Assembly: GCF_003625475.1 (NCBI RefSeq)
Contig: NZ_RAIQ01000010.1
Span: 1-64,000, forward strand
DNA: 64,000 nucleotides
Reading direction: 5' to 3'
From: Butyrivibrio sp. X503
Lineage (GTDB): Bacteria; Bacillota; Clostridia; Lachnospirales; Lachnospiraceae
Shown here piece after piece: positions 18,626 to 29,018 of this stretch. Below the pieces are notes generated by a model. It made no database searches, was not told the DNA's origin, and saw only the letters and a program-made list of their open reading frames with translations. Made by a program: the position numbers and the translations under genes. The stretch's first letter is position 1; each line of letters opens with the position of its first letter.

Positions 18626-21280
18626 TTATCCAATTTGATTTTCAAGTACAGCCTTTGCTTCGGTAATGGCATCCGCAATTCCTGCGGGATTCTTACCGCC
18701 GGCCTGAGCCATATTGGGACGACCGCCGCCACCACCGCCAACCTTGGGTGCGATAGCCTTAACAAGGTTTCCTGCATGAGCACCCTTAGCCATAGCTTCA
18801 TCTGTAGCCATAGTTACAAGGTTAACCTTGCCATCACACTCGGAGATAAGAACTACAACGCCCTCTCCGATCTTGGTCTTCATCTGATCGCCGAGATCTC
18901 TGAGTCCGTTCATATCAACACCCTTAAGTGATACTGCAAGAAGCTTAACGCCCTTAACTTCCTCAACCTTGTCGGTAACATCACCGAGTGCAGCCTGAGC
19001 CTCTTTACTCTTAAGTGACTCGTTCTCGCTCTTAAGTGCCTTGAGCTCATCCTGAAGCTTCTTGATGTGCTCAGCGATATCTGAAGAATTAGCCTTGAGA
19101 AGCTTTGCAGCCTCATTGAGCTTATTCTCTGTATTCTTGTAATACTCTCTTGCATTGCTTCCTGTAAGAGCCTCTATTCTACGTACGCCTGCGGCAACAC
19201 CGCTCTCTGATACGATCTTGAAGATTCCCACGTGGCTTGTGTTGGCAACATGTGTACCACCGCAAAGCTCTGTTGAGAAATCTCCCATCTTAACTACTCT
19301 TACAACATCGCCGTACTTCTCACCAAAAAGAGCCATTGCTCCGGTCTTCTTGGCATCTTCCATAGACATTTCCTGAGTAACAACGGGAAGTGCCTCTGCG
19401 ATCTTCTCGTTAACAAGATCCTCAACCTTCTGAAGTTCCTCAGCTGTCATAGCCTGATGATGGCTAAAGTCAAATCTTGTCTTGTCGGGATCCTGATATG
19501 ATCCTGCCTGCTCAACATGGTCACCCAAAACAACTCTGAGTGCCTTCTGAAGAAGGTGAGTTGCCGAATGGTTTCTGCAAGTCTTTGCTCTGTTTTCTGA
19601 GTCTACAGAAAGCTTAACGGCTGTGCCGTTCTTGATGCTTCCCTTTACAACCTGTCCAACATGTGCAATTCTTCCGCCTGCAACATGGATAGTCTCTTCA
19701 ACCTTAAACTCTGTTCCGTCAGCTGTGATGGTTCCGATATCACCGATCTGTCCACCCATTGTTCCGTAGAAAGGTGTCTTGTCTGTGATAACAGTTCCCT
19801 TAGCGCCTTCTGTAAGTTCCTCGGCAAGGCCGTTCTCATCTGCGATGGCAACAACCTTGGCATCTGCGTTAAGCTCTGTATAGCCTACAAACTCACAAGT
19901 TACGGACTCATCAAGTGAATCGAATACGTTCTTTCCTGCGTCGAGATTAGCTGAGAAGTTCTGATTGTCTCTTGCCTTCTGCTTCTGCTCTTCCATTGAC
20001 TCAGCAAAGCCCTTCTCATCAACAAGAAGTCCTTCTTCCTCTGCAAGCTCAACAGTAAGCTCAACAGGGAATCCGTATGTATCGTAAAGGAAGAATGCGT
20101 CTTTACCGCCGATCTCCTTCTTTCCTTCTTCTCTTGTCTTATCAAGAATCTTCTTGAACTCTTTCATACCGTTCTCAAGAGTGCTCTCAAAACGAGCGAT
20201 CTCACGAGAAAGCTCAGTAAGAACATACTCGCGGTTCTTTACAAGAAGAGGATAGCTCTCTGCATAAACCTCATCGATAAAGATAGCTGCGATTCCAAGA
20301 ATCTGATCCTTGTTAAGAGAAAGAGCTCTCGCATGTCTTACCGCACGGCGAATAAGTCTTCTCAAGATATAACCTGCTCCCGTGTTTGAAGGAAGGAGCT
20401 TTTTCTCATCGCCGATAAGCATAACGGATGTACGAATATGATCGGCGAGGATACGGATAGATCTTGTTGTCTTCTCATCCTCGTTGTACTTAACGTTTGC
20501 ATTCTTTTCAATATACTGAACTGCAGGTACGAAAACATCTACCTGATATACGTCCTTGGTTCCGTTAAGGAAAGCAAGGATACGCTCAAGTCCCCAACCA
20601 GTATCAACGTTCTTCTGTGAAAGAGGTGTGAGTGAACCATCGTGATGCTTCTCATACTGCATAAATACGTCATTACCAAGCTCTGTATATTTACCGCATG
20701 AGCATCCGGGACCGCAATCGGGACCGCAGTCCGGCTTATCTGCTATATAGAACATCTCTGAGTCGGGTCCGCAAGGTCCGTACTCAAGTCCCCACCAGTT
20801 ATCCTCAGCGGGAAGATAATAGATATTCTCTTTCTTAAAGCCTGAAGCGATACGATACTGAGCACCCTCTTCGTCTCTGGGTGCATTCTCGTCACCTGCA
20901 AAAACAGTAGCTGCAAGGTGGTCCGCATCAAAACCGAAAACCTGTGTAAGAAGCTCAAAGCTCCATTTGCAACGCTCTTCCTTGAAATAATCTCCAAGGC
21001 TCCAGCTACCCATCATCTCAAAGAAGGTAACATGGCTCTTATCACCTACGGAATCGATATCATTGGTTCTTACGCATCCCTGAACATTGCAAAGTCTTGT
21101 TCCGAGAGGATGCTTCTTACCGAGAAGATAAGGCATAAGAGGCTGCATACCCGCAACATTGAACATAACACCTGTTGAACCGTCGGATACAAGTGAAACT
21201 GCTCCCACATCAACATGTCCGCGATCTATATAGAACTGCTTCCATGTCTTACGCAGTTCATTGGCTGTAAATTGTCTCAT
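18626..21280 (-). CDS. alaS: Alanine-tRNA ligase (variant form)
   Basis: 884 residues, normal length. Class II core with GCVRTNDIDSVGDKSHVTFFE and GDYFKEE; editing domain with NHSATHLLQKAL and CGGTHVANTSH; C-terminal domain ending APKVGGGGGGRPNMAQAGG. It charges tRNA-Ala. Compared with E. coli AlaRS the core is divergent: residues 39-70 read NVAGMQPLMPYLLGKKHPLG in the variable part, and a Cys cluster (C170, C185, C189, C193, C195) looks like an inserted metal site. I believe this variant form also occurs in other Clostridia. Follows glyQS by 30 bases; no T-box fits in that gap. Confidence 0.95.
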   Translation of the reverse strand: MRQFTANELRKTWKQFYIDRGHVDVGAVSLVSDGSTGVMFNVAGMQPLMPYLLGKKHPLGTRLCNVQGCVRTNDIDSVGDKSHVTFFEMMGSWSLGDYFKEERCKWSFELLTQVFGFDADHLAATVFAGDENAPRDEEGAQYRIASGFKKENIYYLPAEDNWWGLEYGPCGPDSEMFYIADKPDCGPDCGPGCSCGKYTELGNDVFMQYEKHHDGSLTPLSQKNVDTGWGLERILAFLNGTKDVYQVDVFVPAVQYIEKNANVKYNEDEKTTRSIRILADHIRTSVMLIGDEKKLLPSNTGAGYILRRLIRRAVRHARALSLNKDQILGIAAIFIDEVYAESYPLLVKNREYVLTELSREIARFESTLENGMKEFKKILDKTREEGKKEIGGKDAFFLYDTYGFPVELTVELAEEEGLLVDEKGFAESMEEQKQKARDNQNFSANLDAGKNVFDSLDESVTCEFVGYTELNADAKVVAIADENGLAEELTEGAKGTVITDKTPFYGTMGGQIGDIGTITADGTEFKVEETIHVAGGRIAHVGQVVKGSIKNGTAVKLSVDSENRAKTCRNHSATHLLQKALRVVLGDHVEQAGSYQDPDKTRFDFSHHQAMTAEELQKVEDLVNEKIAEALPVVTQEMSMEDAKKTGAMALFGEKYGDVVRVVKMGDFSTELCGGTHVANTSHVGIFKIVSESGVAAGVRRIEALTGSNAREYYKNTENKLNEAAKLLKANSSDIAEHIKKLQDELKALKSENESLKSKEAQAALGDVTDKVEEVKGVKLLAVSLKGVDMNGLRDLGDQMKTKIGEGVVVLISECDGKVNLVTMATDEAMAKGAHAGNLVKAIAPKVGGGGGGRPNMAQAGGKNPAGIADAITEAKAVLENQIG

Positions 21281-21310
21281 AATAATATATGCTCCTTCTA
21301 TCCGAAAGTC

Positions 21311-22708
21311 TTAGAATGTAAACTTGTCGGCAAAATATGCTTCAAGCTCGTCGATGGCAACACGCTCCTGTTCCATGCTGTCTCTGAATCTAACGGTAAC
21401 CTTGCCGTCTGTCTCTGAATCGAAATCATATGTGATGCAGAAAGGAGTTCCGATCTCATCCTGACGACGATATCTCTTACCGATGTTTCCACGGTCATCA
21501 AACTCGCAGTTATATTTCTTGGAAAGCTGAGTATAGATCTTCTCAGCACCCTCATTAAGCTTCTTTGAAAGAGGAAGGATACCGATCTTAACAGGTGCAA
21601 GAGCGGGATGGAAATGAAGAACTGTTCTTACATCACCCTCTCCGATTTCCTCTTCGTCGTAAGCTCCGCAAAGGAATGCAAGAACAACACGATCCGCACC
21701 GAGAGAAGGCTCGATAACGTAAGGAATGTATCTCTTATTCTGAACATCATCAAAGTAAGTAAGATCTTCGCTTGATGTCTCCTGATGTCTTGTGAGGTCA
21801 TAATCGGTTCTGTCGGCGATACCCCAAAGCTCGCCCCATCCGAACGGGAAGAGGAACTCGATATCGCTTGTTGCCTTACTGTAGAATGAAAGCTCTTCCT
21901 TCTCATGGTCACGAACTCTCATCTCATCTTCTTTCATGCCAAGGCTCTTAAGCCAGTTAATGCAGTAATCTTTCCAATACGCAAACCACTCAAGATCTGT
22001 ATCGGGTTCACAGAAGAACTCAAGCTCCATCTGCTCAAATTCTCTAGTTCTGAATGTGAAGTTACCGGGTGTGATCTCGTTTCTGAATGACTTACCGATC
22101 TGTCCGATACCGAAAGGAATCTTCTTACGGGATGTTCTCTGAACATTCTTGAAGTTTACGAAGATACCCTGCGCAGTCTCGGGACGAAGGTATACAGTAT
22201 TCTTGGCATCCTCCGTTACACCCTGGAATGTCTTAAACATAAGATTGAACTGTCTGATATCGGTAAAGTTATGCTTACCGCAGGAAGGACAAGGAACGTT
22301 GTTATCTTCGATGAACTGCATCATCTTCTCATTGCTCCAAGCATCAACAGAGCCTTCAAGAGCGATGCCTTTCTCTGCTGCAAAGTCCTCAATGATCTTG
22401 TCGGCACGGAATCTCTCATGACACTCTTTACAATCCATAAGAGGATCTGAAAAGCTTCCCAAATGTCCACTTGCTACCCAAGTCTGAGGGTTCATAAGAA
22501 TGGCACAGTCAACTCCCACATTGTAAGGGCTCTCCTGAACAAATTTCTGCCACCAAGCTTTCTTAACATTGTTCTTAAGCTCAACACCAAGGTTACCGTA
22601 ATCCCAAGTATTGGCAAGTCCGCCGTAAATCTCAGAGCCCGGGTAAATAAAGCCTCTTCCCTTAGCAAGAGCTATAATTTTTTCCATTGTCTTTGCACTG
22701 TTTTCCAT
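21311..22708 (-). CDS. glyQS: Glycine-tRNA ligase, dimeric type
   Basis: 465 residues from the chosen start. Class II motifs: [20 protein letters not shown] at the N-terminus, [16 protein letters not shown] with motif 2 around [14 protein letters not shown], and [13 protein letters not shown] for motif 3; an anticodon-binding domain follows. It charges tRNA-Gly as a homodimer. ATG codons at 22720, 22708 and 22687 are all possible; GGAGAAAG before 22708 is the best ribosome site. It sits only some 30 bases after the lipoprotein gene, so it belongs to the era-recO transcript. Confidence 0.95.
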   Translation of the reverse strand: MENSAKTMEKIIALAKGRGFIYPGSEIYGGLANTWDYGNLGVELKNNVKKAWWQKFVQESPYNVGVDCAILMNPQTWVASGHLGSFSDPLMDCKECHERFRADKIIEDFAAEKGIALEGSVDAWSNEKMMQFIEDNNVPCPSCGKHNFTDIRQFNLMFKTFQGVTEDAKNTVYLRPETAQGIFVNFKNVQRTSRKKIPFGIGQIGKSFRNEITPGNFTFRTREFEQMELEFFCEPDTDLEWFAYWKDYCINWLKSLGMKEDEMRVRDHEKEELSFYSKATSDIEFLFPFGWGELWGIADRTDYDLTRHQETSSEDLTYFDDVQNKRYIPYVIEPSLGADRVVLAFLCGAYDEEEIGEGDVRTVLHFHPALAPVKIGILPLSKKLNEGAEKIYTQLSKKYNCEFDDRGNIGKRYRRQDEIGTPFCITYDFDSETDGKVTVRFRDSMEQERVAIDELEAYFADKFTF

Positions 22709-22742
22709 AACTTTCTCCATTCCTGCGAATTAAATTAGTAAT

Positions 22743-23387
22743 TTATTTTGAAAGAAGAAGCACGATCGCACCTTCGTTTTCATCCGAAAGCACCGCTTCC
22801 TTTTTGCCGCTGACATTGACGCCCTGTGTCGCATATTCGATCTTGTAGGGAGTCTTAATTTTCACTTTTTCATCGCAAACAACAACATGCTTGTCGGCAT
22901 ACTGTTCCTTCCAATCATCGGGAAGCTTGTTATCTCCCGTCCCGACCATATCTGCGGATATCTCATAACCTTTCTCCTGCGCTTCGGAAAGTGTTCCGTA
23001 GAATAATGAAACACCGTTAAAGCCTGCATAATCAACTGCGCTCTCATAATTCATAACAAGCTTGATCGTCTTTTTCTCTTCGTCATATTTGATAGAATCG
23101 ACGGTCACCTTTGTCGTCAGATACTCAGAGTTATAATCGGAAACCTTGGTATTTACCATCTCCGTCAACTCGTTAACATCATAGTTGGGCTCACTAAAGC
23201 TCTCACAGATATAATTCTTGACAGCGCCGTTCTTGGAAACCTCAACCCTTGTGGTATCATCAGCCTTTCCGCATGCACCCATCAATACACCGATAACAGC
23301 AATGCACATCACCGCTGCCATCTTAACTATATTTCTTTTTATCATATTTCTTTTTATCATATTTCTCTTTTCTGATATAAATGTCAT
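22743..23387 (-). CDS. Lipoprotein of unknown function with a duplicated n-region
   Basis: 214 residues, not recognised. Unusually long positively charged n-region containing MIKRN twice in tandem, then the hydrophobic core and lipobox LMGAC (Cys39). The mature part is about 175 residues with strand-rich spacing and no known motif. GGAGAG eight bases before the first ATG supports the long form, although ATGs at 23360 and 23345 would give ordinary signal peptides. It lies between recO and glyQS in one transcript. Confidence 0.7.
   Translation of the reverse strand: MTFISEKRNMIKRNMIKRNIVKMAAVMCIAVIGVLMGACGKADDTTRVEVSKNGAVKNYICESFSEPNYDVNELTEMVNTKVSDYNSEYLTTKVTVDSIKYDEEKKTIKLVMNYESAVDYAGFNGVSLFYGTLSEAQEKGYEISADMVGTGDNKLPDDWKEQYADKHVVVCDEKVKIKTPYKIEYATQGVNVSGKKEAVLSDENEGAIVLLLSK
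23331..23360 (-). repeat. 15-bp tandem duplication in a signal-peptide coding region
   Basis: Two perfect copies of the 15-base unit encoding MIKRN, each beginning with an in-frame ATG. The sequence just before them is a partial third copy. Confidence 0.85.
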
Positions 23388-23471
23388 ATCAAATTCTCTC
23401 CAAAATATCAGTCTTTACGCAAACAAAGTTATTATATCCAAATCGTTTTTCTTTTTCAACTTTATAAAGTA

Positions 23472-24119
23472 TCAGATACCTTCAAGCATTTCAAGACTCT
23501 TTAACGGTCTGTCTATAAACCTTCGTCTGAAATCGTCGGTTACGGCGATAAGCTGAGCCAGGACTTCGTCCTTAACGGTAAAAGAGTACAGCTTTTCAAG
23601 CGGACTTCTTACTATATAATCCATCGAGTATTTGGTTGCCTCAAGAAGATTTTTACCCTCTGGAATTCCGGGATACTCTCCTTCTATAGAAAGCGCCCTT
23701 AGCTCATAGATACATCTGACCAGCCTGTTAGGAATATTCTCATTCAAAAGAGCTTTCAAGGAAATATACAAGAGATTCAAAAGCCCAACATCTTCGCTGT
23801 TTTCTCTTGTATAGTAGCTTGCAAGCTCCAAAAGATACGTCCCGTAAAACGCCGCATCGAGATCTTGTCTGAAGCCTTCAAAAAAATTATCAATGTCGGC
23901 CTCAACTATCGTATACGATGTCTTTGATGCAAAAAGCTTGAACGTTCCAAAGCAAAAAGGTTCAACACATCCTCCGAGTTTGCTTCCGGGTTTTCTTGCA
24001 CTTCTTGCAAAGGCGGTTATCTTGCCCCTGTCGGAAGTAAAAAGAGTTACTACCCAGTCGTAATCTCCCGTAGGGGAATGTTTGAGGACAATGCCTCTTA
24101 CGATTACCAGATCTTCCAT
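23472..24119 (-). CDS. recO: DNA repair protein RecO
   Basis: 215 residues, slightly short (usual 240-250). N-terminal OB-fold with VRGIVLKHSPTGDYDWVVTL and GKITAFARSARKPGSKLGG, then the helical domain with YELRALSIEGEYPGI. RecO helps load RecA during gap repair. The CxxC zinc motif found in many RecO proteins is absent. Its place directly after era is the normal Firmicutes order. Confidence 0.9.
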   Translation of the reverse strand: MEDLVIVRGIVLKHSPTGDYDWVVTLFTSDRGKITAFARSARKPGSKLGGCVEPFCFGTFKLFASKTSYTIVEADIDNFFEGFRQDLDAAFYGTYLLELASYYTRENSEDVGLLNLLYISLKALLNENIPNRLVRCIYELRALSIEGEYPGIPEGKNLLEATKYSMDYIVRSPLEKLYSFTVKDEVLAQLIAVTDDFRRRFIDRPLKSLEMLEGI

Positions 24120-24145
24120 AGTTATTGTTACCTACTAATCCAGTG

Positions 24146-25054
24146 TTACTTATAGTTTTTGACGTCATAGCCAAAGCTCTTAAGCTGAGTCTTGTCATCA
24201 CGCCAGTCTTTTCTTACCTTGACCCAGAGCTGAAGATTGACCTTCATTCCGACAAGTTCTTCTATATCGCGTCTTGCCGTGCTGCCTATCTTCTTAAGCA
24301 TCGATCCGCCTTTTCCTATGACGATGCCCTTGTGAGAATCCCTCTCGCAGATGATCGTTGCTTCGATATCCATGAGCTCTTTGTCTTCTCTTTCGCGCAT
24401 TCTTTCTATTGTAACGGCGATGCCGTGTGGAACTTCATCCTTCATGAGTCTCAGTGCCTTTTCCCTGATGATCTCGGCCACGATATTTCTCTCTGGCTGA
24501 TCGGTCAGAGTATCCTCATCGTAGAAAGGAGGTCCGACAGGCAAAAACTCTTTTATCGCATTCATAACTTCGTCTATATTGATCCTGCGAAGTGCCGCAG
24601 TATGAACAACTTTGGCAAAGTCCATATGACTTCTGTATGCATCCTCAAACTTGGAAAGGTTCTCTTTATCGACCGTATCTATCTTGTTGATAACAAGGAT
24701 AACCGGCTTCTTGCAAGCTTTAAGCTCTTCGATGATTCCTTTCTCACCGGCGCCTATAAAGGTGCTCGGCTCAACAAGCCAAAGTACAACGTCGACTTCA
24801 TCAAGAGTGCTCTTGGCGACCTTAGTCATGTACTCACCGAGCTTGTTTTTGCTCTCATGAATACCCGGTGTGTCAAGAAAGATCATCTGACATTCATCGT
24901 CCGTGTATACGGTCATTATTCTGTTTCTGGTGGTCTGTGGCTTACTTGAGGTGATCGCTATTTTCTGCCCGATAAGTTGATTCATGAGAGTCGACTTACC
25001 GACATTGGGACGACCTATAAGTGTCACAAAACCTGTCTTGAAATTATTTTCCAT
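24146..25054 (-). CDS. era: GTPase Era
   Basis: 302 residues, family length. G1 GRPNVGKSTLM, G2/G3 region with TTRNRI and DTPGIHE, G4 NKID, and a C-terminal KH domain with IVIGKGGSMLKKIGSTARRD. Era binds the 3' end of 16S rRNA and is needed for 30S assembly. The start overlaps the DUF4349 gene by 11 bases and recO follows after 26 bases. Confidence 0.97.
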   Translation of the reverse strand: MENNFKTGFVTLIGRPNVGKSTLMNQLIGQKIAITSSKPQTTRNRIMTVYTDDECQMIFLDTPGIHESKNKLGEYMTKVAKSTLDEVDVVLWLVEPSTFIGAGEKGIIEELKACKKPVILVINKIDTVDKENLSKFEDAYRSHMDFAKVVHTAALRRINIDEVMNAIKEFLPVGPPFYDEDTLTDQPERNIVAEIIREKALRLMKDEVPHGIAVTIERMREREDKELMDIEATIICERDSHKGIVIGKGGSMLKKIGSTARRDIEELVGMKVNLQLWVKVRKDWRDDKTQLKSFGYDVKNYK

Positions 25055-26027
25055 CTTTACCTTCTGTATTATCCTGAGGTTTATTATCCTGCTGCTTCAA
25101 TGCTGCATTTCTCTTTGCCGGATTCTTCTTATTACTGCGTTTAATAATAAATACAACTATAAATGCAACGATCGCAAGGAGCAAGAGCTGAGGAATATGG
25201 ATAACGAACCAGATAAAGAATTCTTTAAGTCCGATTCCTATTGAGCGTAAGCTCTCCATAAAGCCTTCGCCCATTCTCTCAAACGCGCCCTTTTCCTCTG
25301 TGGGTGAGTACTTGGCTACTTCCTCTATGCCCAAATAAACCGTACTGTAATTTACTTTATTGTCATAAGTACGAAGCTGTGACTCAATGCTCTCGAGCTG
25401 ATATCTTACATCGGAAAGCTTGTCCTGAACAGCAATAATATCTTCGATCTTTTCAGCAGATTCAAGAATTGCAAGAAGGCTCTTTTCCTCTGCCTTAAGA
25501 GCATTTTTCCTGCTCTCAAGATCCACATAGCTCAAAGTAACGTCTTCTACATTGGAAGATTTACTTGTGATGTTGGATGCGGTCTCAACAGTCTCAATAA
25601 AGCCGTTAAGCTTATCCGCGGGAATTCTTATCGTGTAATTAGCTGTTCTGACTATCTGTCCCGAAGAATATCTGCTTCCGTTGTATATATTGCTTGATTC
25701 CACGTATCCGCCAAGCTCTGTTACCCTAGCCGTTATCTTGGTTATAGTATCATCAAGATTCTCCGATTCAGCAGAAATATTCACTGTAGTAATGAGTTTA
25801 CGAGTCGGATCCGATACCTGTCCCGAAGGCTCCGAGCCTTCGCCGTAATCGGCGCTCTGCTCATTGCTGTCCGCTTCAGCCATCTCGTAAACGCCACCCG
25901 CTTCTTCGGGGGCCGCATTCTTGCCGGCAAAATACTGAGTGTTACCGCTGCTTGAACTTCCGCATCCCGATATCACAATTGCAAAAGACATTAAACAAGC
26001 TAAAACAATACCAACTCTTTTTTTCAT
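25044..26027 (-). CDS. DUF4349 lipoprotein
   Basis: 327 residues. Lipobox VISGC near residue 22, a Ser/Glu/Gly linker, then the DUF4349 region with ITARVTELGGYVESSNIYNG, a coiled-coil stretch (about 170-235) around LKAEEKSLLAILESAEKI, and a C-terminal membrane helix (about 275-300) followed by a basic tail. Function of the family is not established; it is held at the cell surface by lipid and membrane helix. The start at 26027 has GGGGG at about eight bases. Confidence 0.82.
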   Translation of the reverse strand: MKKRVGIVLACLMSFAIVISGCGSSSSGNTQYFAGKNAAPEEAGGVYEMAEADSNEQSADYGEGSEPSGQVSDPTRKLITTVNISAESENLDDTITKITARVTELGGYVESSNIYNGSRYSSGQIVRTANYTIRIPADKLNGFIETVETASNITSKSSNVEDVTLSYVDLESRKNALKAEEKSLLAILESAEKIEDIIAVQDKLSDVRYQLESIESQLRTYDNKVNYSTVYLGIEEVAKYSPTEEKGAFERMGEGFMESLRSIGIGLKEFFIWFVIHIPQLLLLAIVAFIVVFIIKRSNKKNPAKRNAALKQQDNKPQDNTEGKDGK

Positions 26028-26053
26028 GATCAATTCCCCCGTGGAATAATAAA

Positions 26054-28987
26054 TCATCCCTTGTTTACAAGTTGCTCGATATTATCAAACAGTTTCTTAC
26101 TCTTTTCAATCTTATCCGCTGCACCGATAACGCACAGGCACTCGTCCGCCATAAACGCATCGACATATTCGGCAAGACCTCTTATCGTCTCCTTGGTCGT
26201 TCCAAGAAGCTGATCTCTGTTCCTTTGAATATTCTCCATCTTGGCATTGCACATATAAGCTGTAAGCCCGTACGTACCCTTTCCTGAAGGAGTCTTGGGC
26301 GTATCAAGATCCGATATCGCACCTATTATATACTGAAGGATAACTCTGTCATCCTCATCAAAGTTTCGAAGATACTCGGAAGCATTTTCAAATACCTTGA
26401 TACTGTTGTCGAGATTGGGATCTCTGTAAGTCACAAATGCGGCGTCGCCGTTCTTGGCGTAGCTGCTCATGCAGCCGTAGGCGCCTCCCAAAACTCTGAT
26501 GTTCTTCCAAAGATAATCATACCCCATCATTACCTTGAGAACTCTGAGTGCACCGTTATATACAAGTCCCTTGGTCGCAAAGTTACCTGCGCGGCACACA
26601 TACTGAACCTGCCCTGCAGTCTTAAACGCCTCATTCTTCTTAACAGGCTTAAACACAAGCTCTTTTTTATCATAAGCTTCCGTAATAAGACTGTCCGCAA
26701 ACTTCTTGCTCTGCTCCGGAACACCCTCGTATTCGGCCTTTGTTCCCGTTACATCGACAAGAAGATTTTCGGGTCTGAAAATAGCCTTGGTAAGCTCTTT
26801 AAGCGTACCGGTAATTTCTTTCGCTCCATCCTTTGTTTTGAACTTTGCAATTAGCTTCTCCAGATGTCTGAAATAGCCGATCCCGCTCACGCTGTCCGAA
26901 ACTATAGCCGCAGGTGACACATAACTCATTGCACGAATTGCCGCGGTCTGATGTCCGGCAGATGCAAGATCTGACTGCATTCTTGCATACTGCTCATCAA
27001 GGATCTCGGAAATTCTCTTTTCATCATCAAAAAGAGAATTAATAATGATCTCTTTTACCAGGTCAAAAGCGTAGCTTAAATTGCCGTGAAGGACTTTTAC
27101 GCTGACTTCAAATACCGTTTTAAACTTAGTAGGATCGTCGGCGTCTGTGTAAGTACTGATAGCTCCGCTTATTCCGCCTGTCCTGATATTGATCTCGTTA
27201 TAAAGATCTTTATATGTATAATTCTTGGTATCGAGCATTCCGATCACCTTCTTCAAGGTGGCCGCATAAGGAATCATCTCCGACTCGATATTTTTAAGAT
27301 CAAAAACAAAGGTTATATAGTCGATTCCGTTGGTGAAGATATCATGGAAAAGAACATCCACACCGTTCTCATTCTTTTTCTCAAAAACAAACTGTTCGGA
27401 TGTTTTCTTTAAGTCTTCAAGCTTAAGAAGCGGAATCTTTTTAAGATCCTCCGGAGAATCGGGAGTATCCTGATACTCTTTAAGCTCCCTGGTCTCTCTG
27501 ACAATTGTCTCGATCTCTTCTTTGCTTAGCGAATCCTTGTAATCCGAAAGCTTCTTCTTAAGCTCCTCATCCTTTTTTGCTGAAAGGCCGGGCTCGGGCT
27601 CAAGCATAACTATGGTTCTGTGAGTGTTATCAAGAAGATATTTTTGGATAAGCTCCTCGAAATAGCGCCCCTCAACTTCCTTCTTAAGCTCGGCAAAAGT
27701 TTCATTGGCTTCAACATTGATCCAAGGAAGATTGTCATCGTAAAGCCAGCTGTCGAAGGTCTGAAGTCCATACAAAAGACCCTTTGGATACCTTCCGAAA
27801 TCAGCCTCTCTGTACTTAAACTCATCGTAGCTGAGTCCTGCCAAAAGAGCCTTCTTATCGATTCCGTTTTTGACCTGATTTTCCAAAACTTCTCTTATTG
27901 TCTCAACGAATTCGTCCTTCTGCTCCTTGTCGGCATTCTTGGCAATTATTGAAAAGATTGGCTGCTGAATACTGTTGTCATACTCACTGTAAACATCCTG
28001 TCCGATCCCTTTGTCGATAAGCGCCTTCTTGATGGGCGCTCCCGGTGCTGAGCAAAGCGCATAATCCAAAATGTCAAAAGCAATGTAAAGCTTTTTATCA
28101 AGTGTGGATCCGACGCTGCAGTTATATGAAAGATAAGTATTTCTGCTGATCTCGTCATCAGAAAGAACTGAATATTTCTTTTTGATCTCTTTAGGCGCAT
28201 CAAAGGCAGGCTGTCTTCCGATAGCGGAATCAACCTCGATCTTATCAAAAGCTGAAAGATAAGCTTTATCAATATAATTAAGCTTCTCTTCCATATCCAT
28301 ATTTCCATAGAGATAAATATAGCTGTTGGAAGGATGATAATACTTCCTGTGGAAATCAAGATAATCCTCATACGTAAGTGTGGGGATCACATCGGGGTCA
28401 CCGCCCGACTCGATTCCATATGTTGTATCGGGATAAAGAGAAGCCTGAATCTCTCTTGAGAAAACATCATCCGCGGATGAAAAAGCTCCCTTCATCTCGT
28501 TGTAAACAACTCCGTTTATCGTAAGCTCGGAGGACTCATCCTCCATCTCATAATGCCAACCTTCCTGGCGGAAGATCTTTTCAGTATTATAGATATTCGG
28601 ATAAAAAACCGCATCAAGATAAACATGCATAAGATTCTGAAAATCAGTATCATTGCAGCTAGCTACGGGATATACGGTTTTATCCGGAAATGTCATCGCA
28701 TTGATGAAAGTATTGAGTGAACCCTTAACGAGTTCAACAAAAGGATCCTTAATAGGGAAATCCCTTGATCCGCAAAGAACGGTGTGCTCTATGATGTGAG
28801 CAACTCCCGTCGAGTCCTTAGGCGGAGTTCTAAAGCCTATTGCAAAGACTTTATTCTCATCATCATTGGACAAAAGAGCTACTCTGGCGCCCGTTTTCTT
28901 ATGTCTATAGACGAAGCTGTCCGAATTCAGATCGTCTATTCTTCTGCTCTCGACAAGCTCGTAAGCAGGTACATTTAAATTCTTCAT
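26054..28987 (-). CDS. M16C metallopeptidase (PreP-like)
   Basis: 977 residues, the length of presequence-protease-type M16C enzymes. The inverted zinc motif HIIEH lies at residues 64-68, followed by TVLCGSRDFPIKDPF; the distal Glu should lie near 140 in YNEMKGAFSS. Two M16 halves are joined by a helical hairpin rich in Lys/Glu (about 460-520). It degrades unstructured peptides in a closed chamber. No signal peptide, so cytoplasmic. First gene of the block that runs into era and recO. Confidence 0.92.
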   Translation of the reverse strand: MKNLNVPAYELVESRRIDDLNSDSFVYRHKKTGARVALLSNDDENKVFAIGFRTPPKDSTGVAHIIEHTVLCGSRDFPIKDPFVELVKGSLNTFINAMTFPDKTVYPVASCNDTDFQNLMHVYLDAVFYPNIYNTEKIFRQEGWHYEMEDESSELTINGVVYNEMKGAFSSADDVFSREIQASLYPDTTYGIESGGDPDVIPTLTYEDYLDFHRKYYHPSNSYIYLYGNMDMEEKLNYIDKAYLSAFDKIEVDSAIGRQPAFDAPKEIKKKYSVLSDDEISRNTYLSYNCSVGSTLDKKLYIAFDILDYALCSAPGAPIKKALIDKGIGQDVYSEYDNSIQQPIFSIIAKNADKEQKDEFVETIREVLENQVKNGIDKKALLAGLSYDEFKYREADFGRYPKGLLYGLQTFDSWLYDDNLPWINVEANETFAELKKEVEGRYFEELIQKYLLDNTHRTIVMLEPEPGLSAKKDEELKKKLSDYKDSLSKEEIETIVRETRELKEYQDTPDSPEDLKKIPLLKLEDLKKTSEQFVFEKKNENGVDVLFHDIFTNGIDYITFVFDLKNIESEMIPYAATLKKVIGMLDTKNYTYKDLYNEINIRTGGISGAISTYTDADDPTKFKTVFEVSVKVLHGNLSYAFDLVKEIIINSLFDDEKRISEILDEQYARMQSDLASAGHQTAAIRAMSYVSPAAIVSDSVSGIGYFRHLEKLIAKFKTKDGAKEITGTLKELTKAIFRPENLLVDVTGTKAEYEGVPEQSKKFADSLITEAYDKKELVFKPVKKNEAFKTAGQVQYVCRAGNFATKGLVYNGALRVLKVMMGYDYLWKNIRVLGGAYGCMSSYAKNGDAAFVTYRDPNLDNSIKVFENASEYLRNFDEDDRVILQYIIGAISDLDTPKTPSGKGTYGLTAYMCNAKMENIQRNRDQLLGTTKETIRGLAEYVDAFMADECLCVIGAADKIEKSKKLFDNIEQLVNKG

Positions 28988-29018
28988 TATCGGTTTCGTC
29001 CCCTCATTTGTTTTTTAT

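Noticed and set aside
21281..21310. T-box riboswitch upstream of alaS or glyQS
   Set aside because: The gaps are about 30 bases; no room for a T-box.
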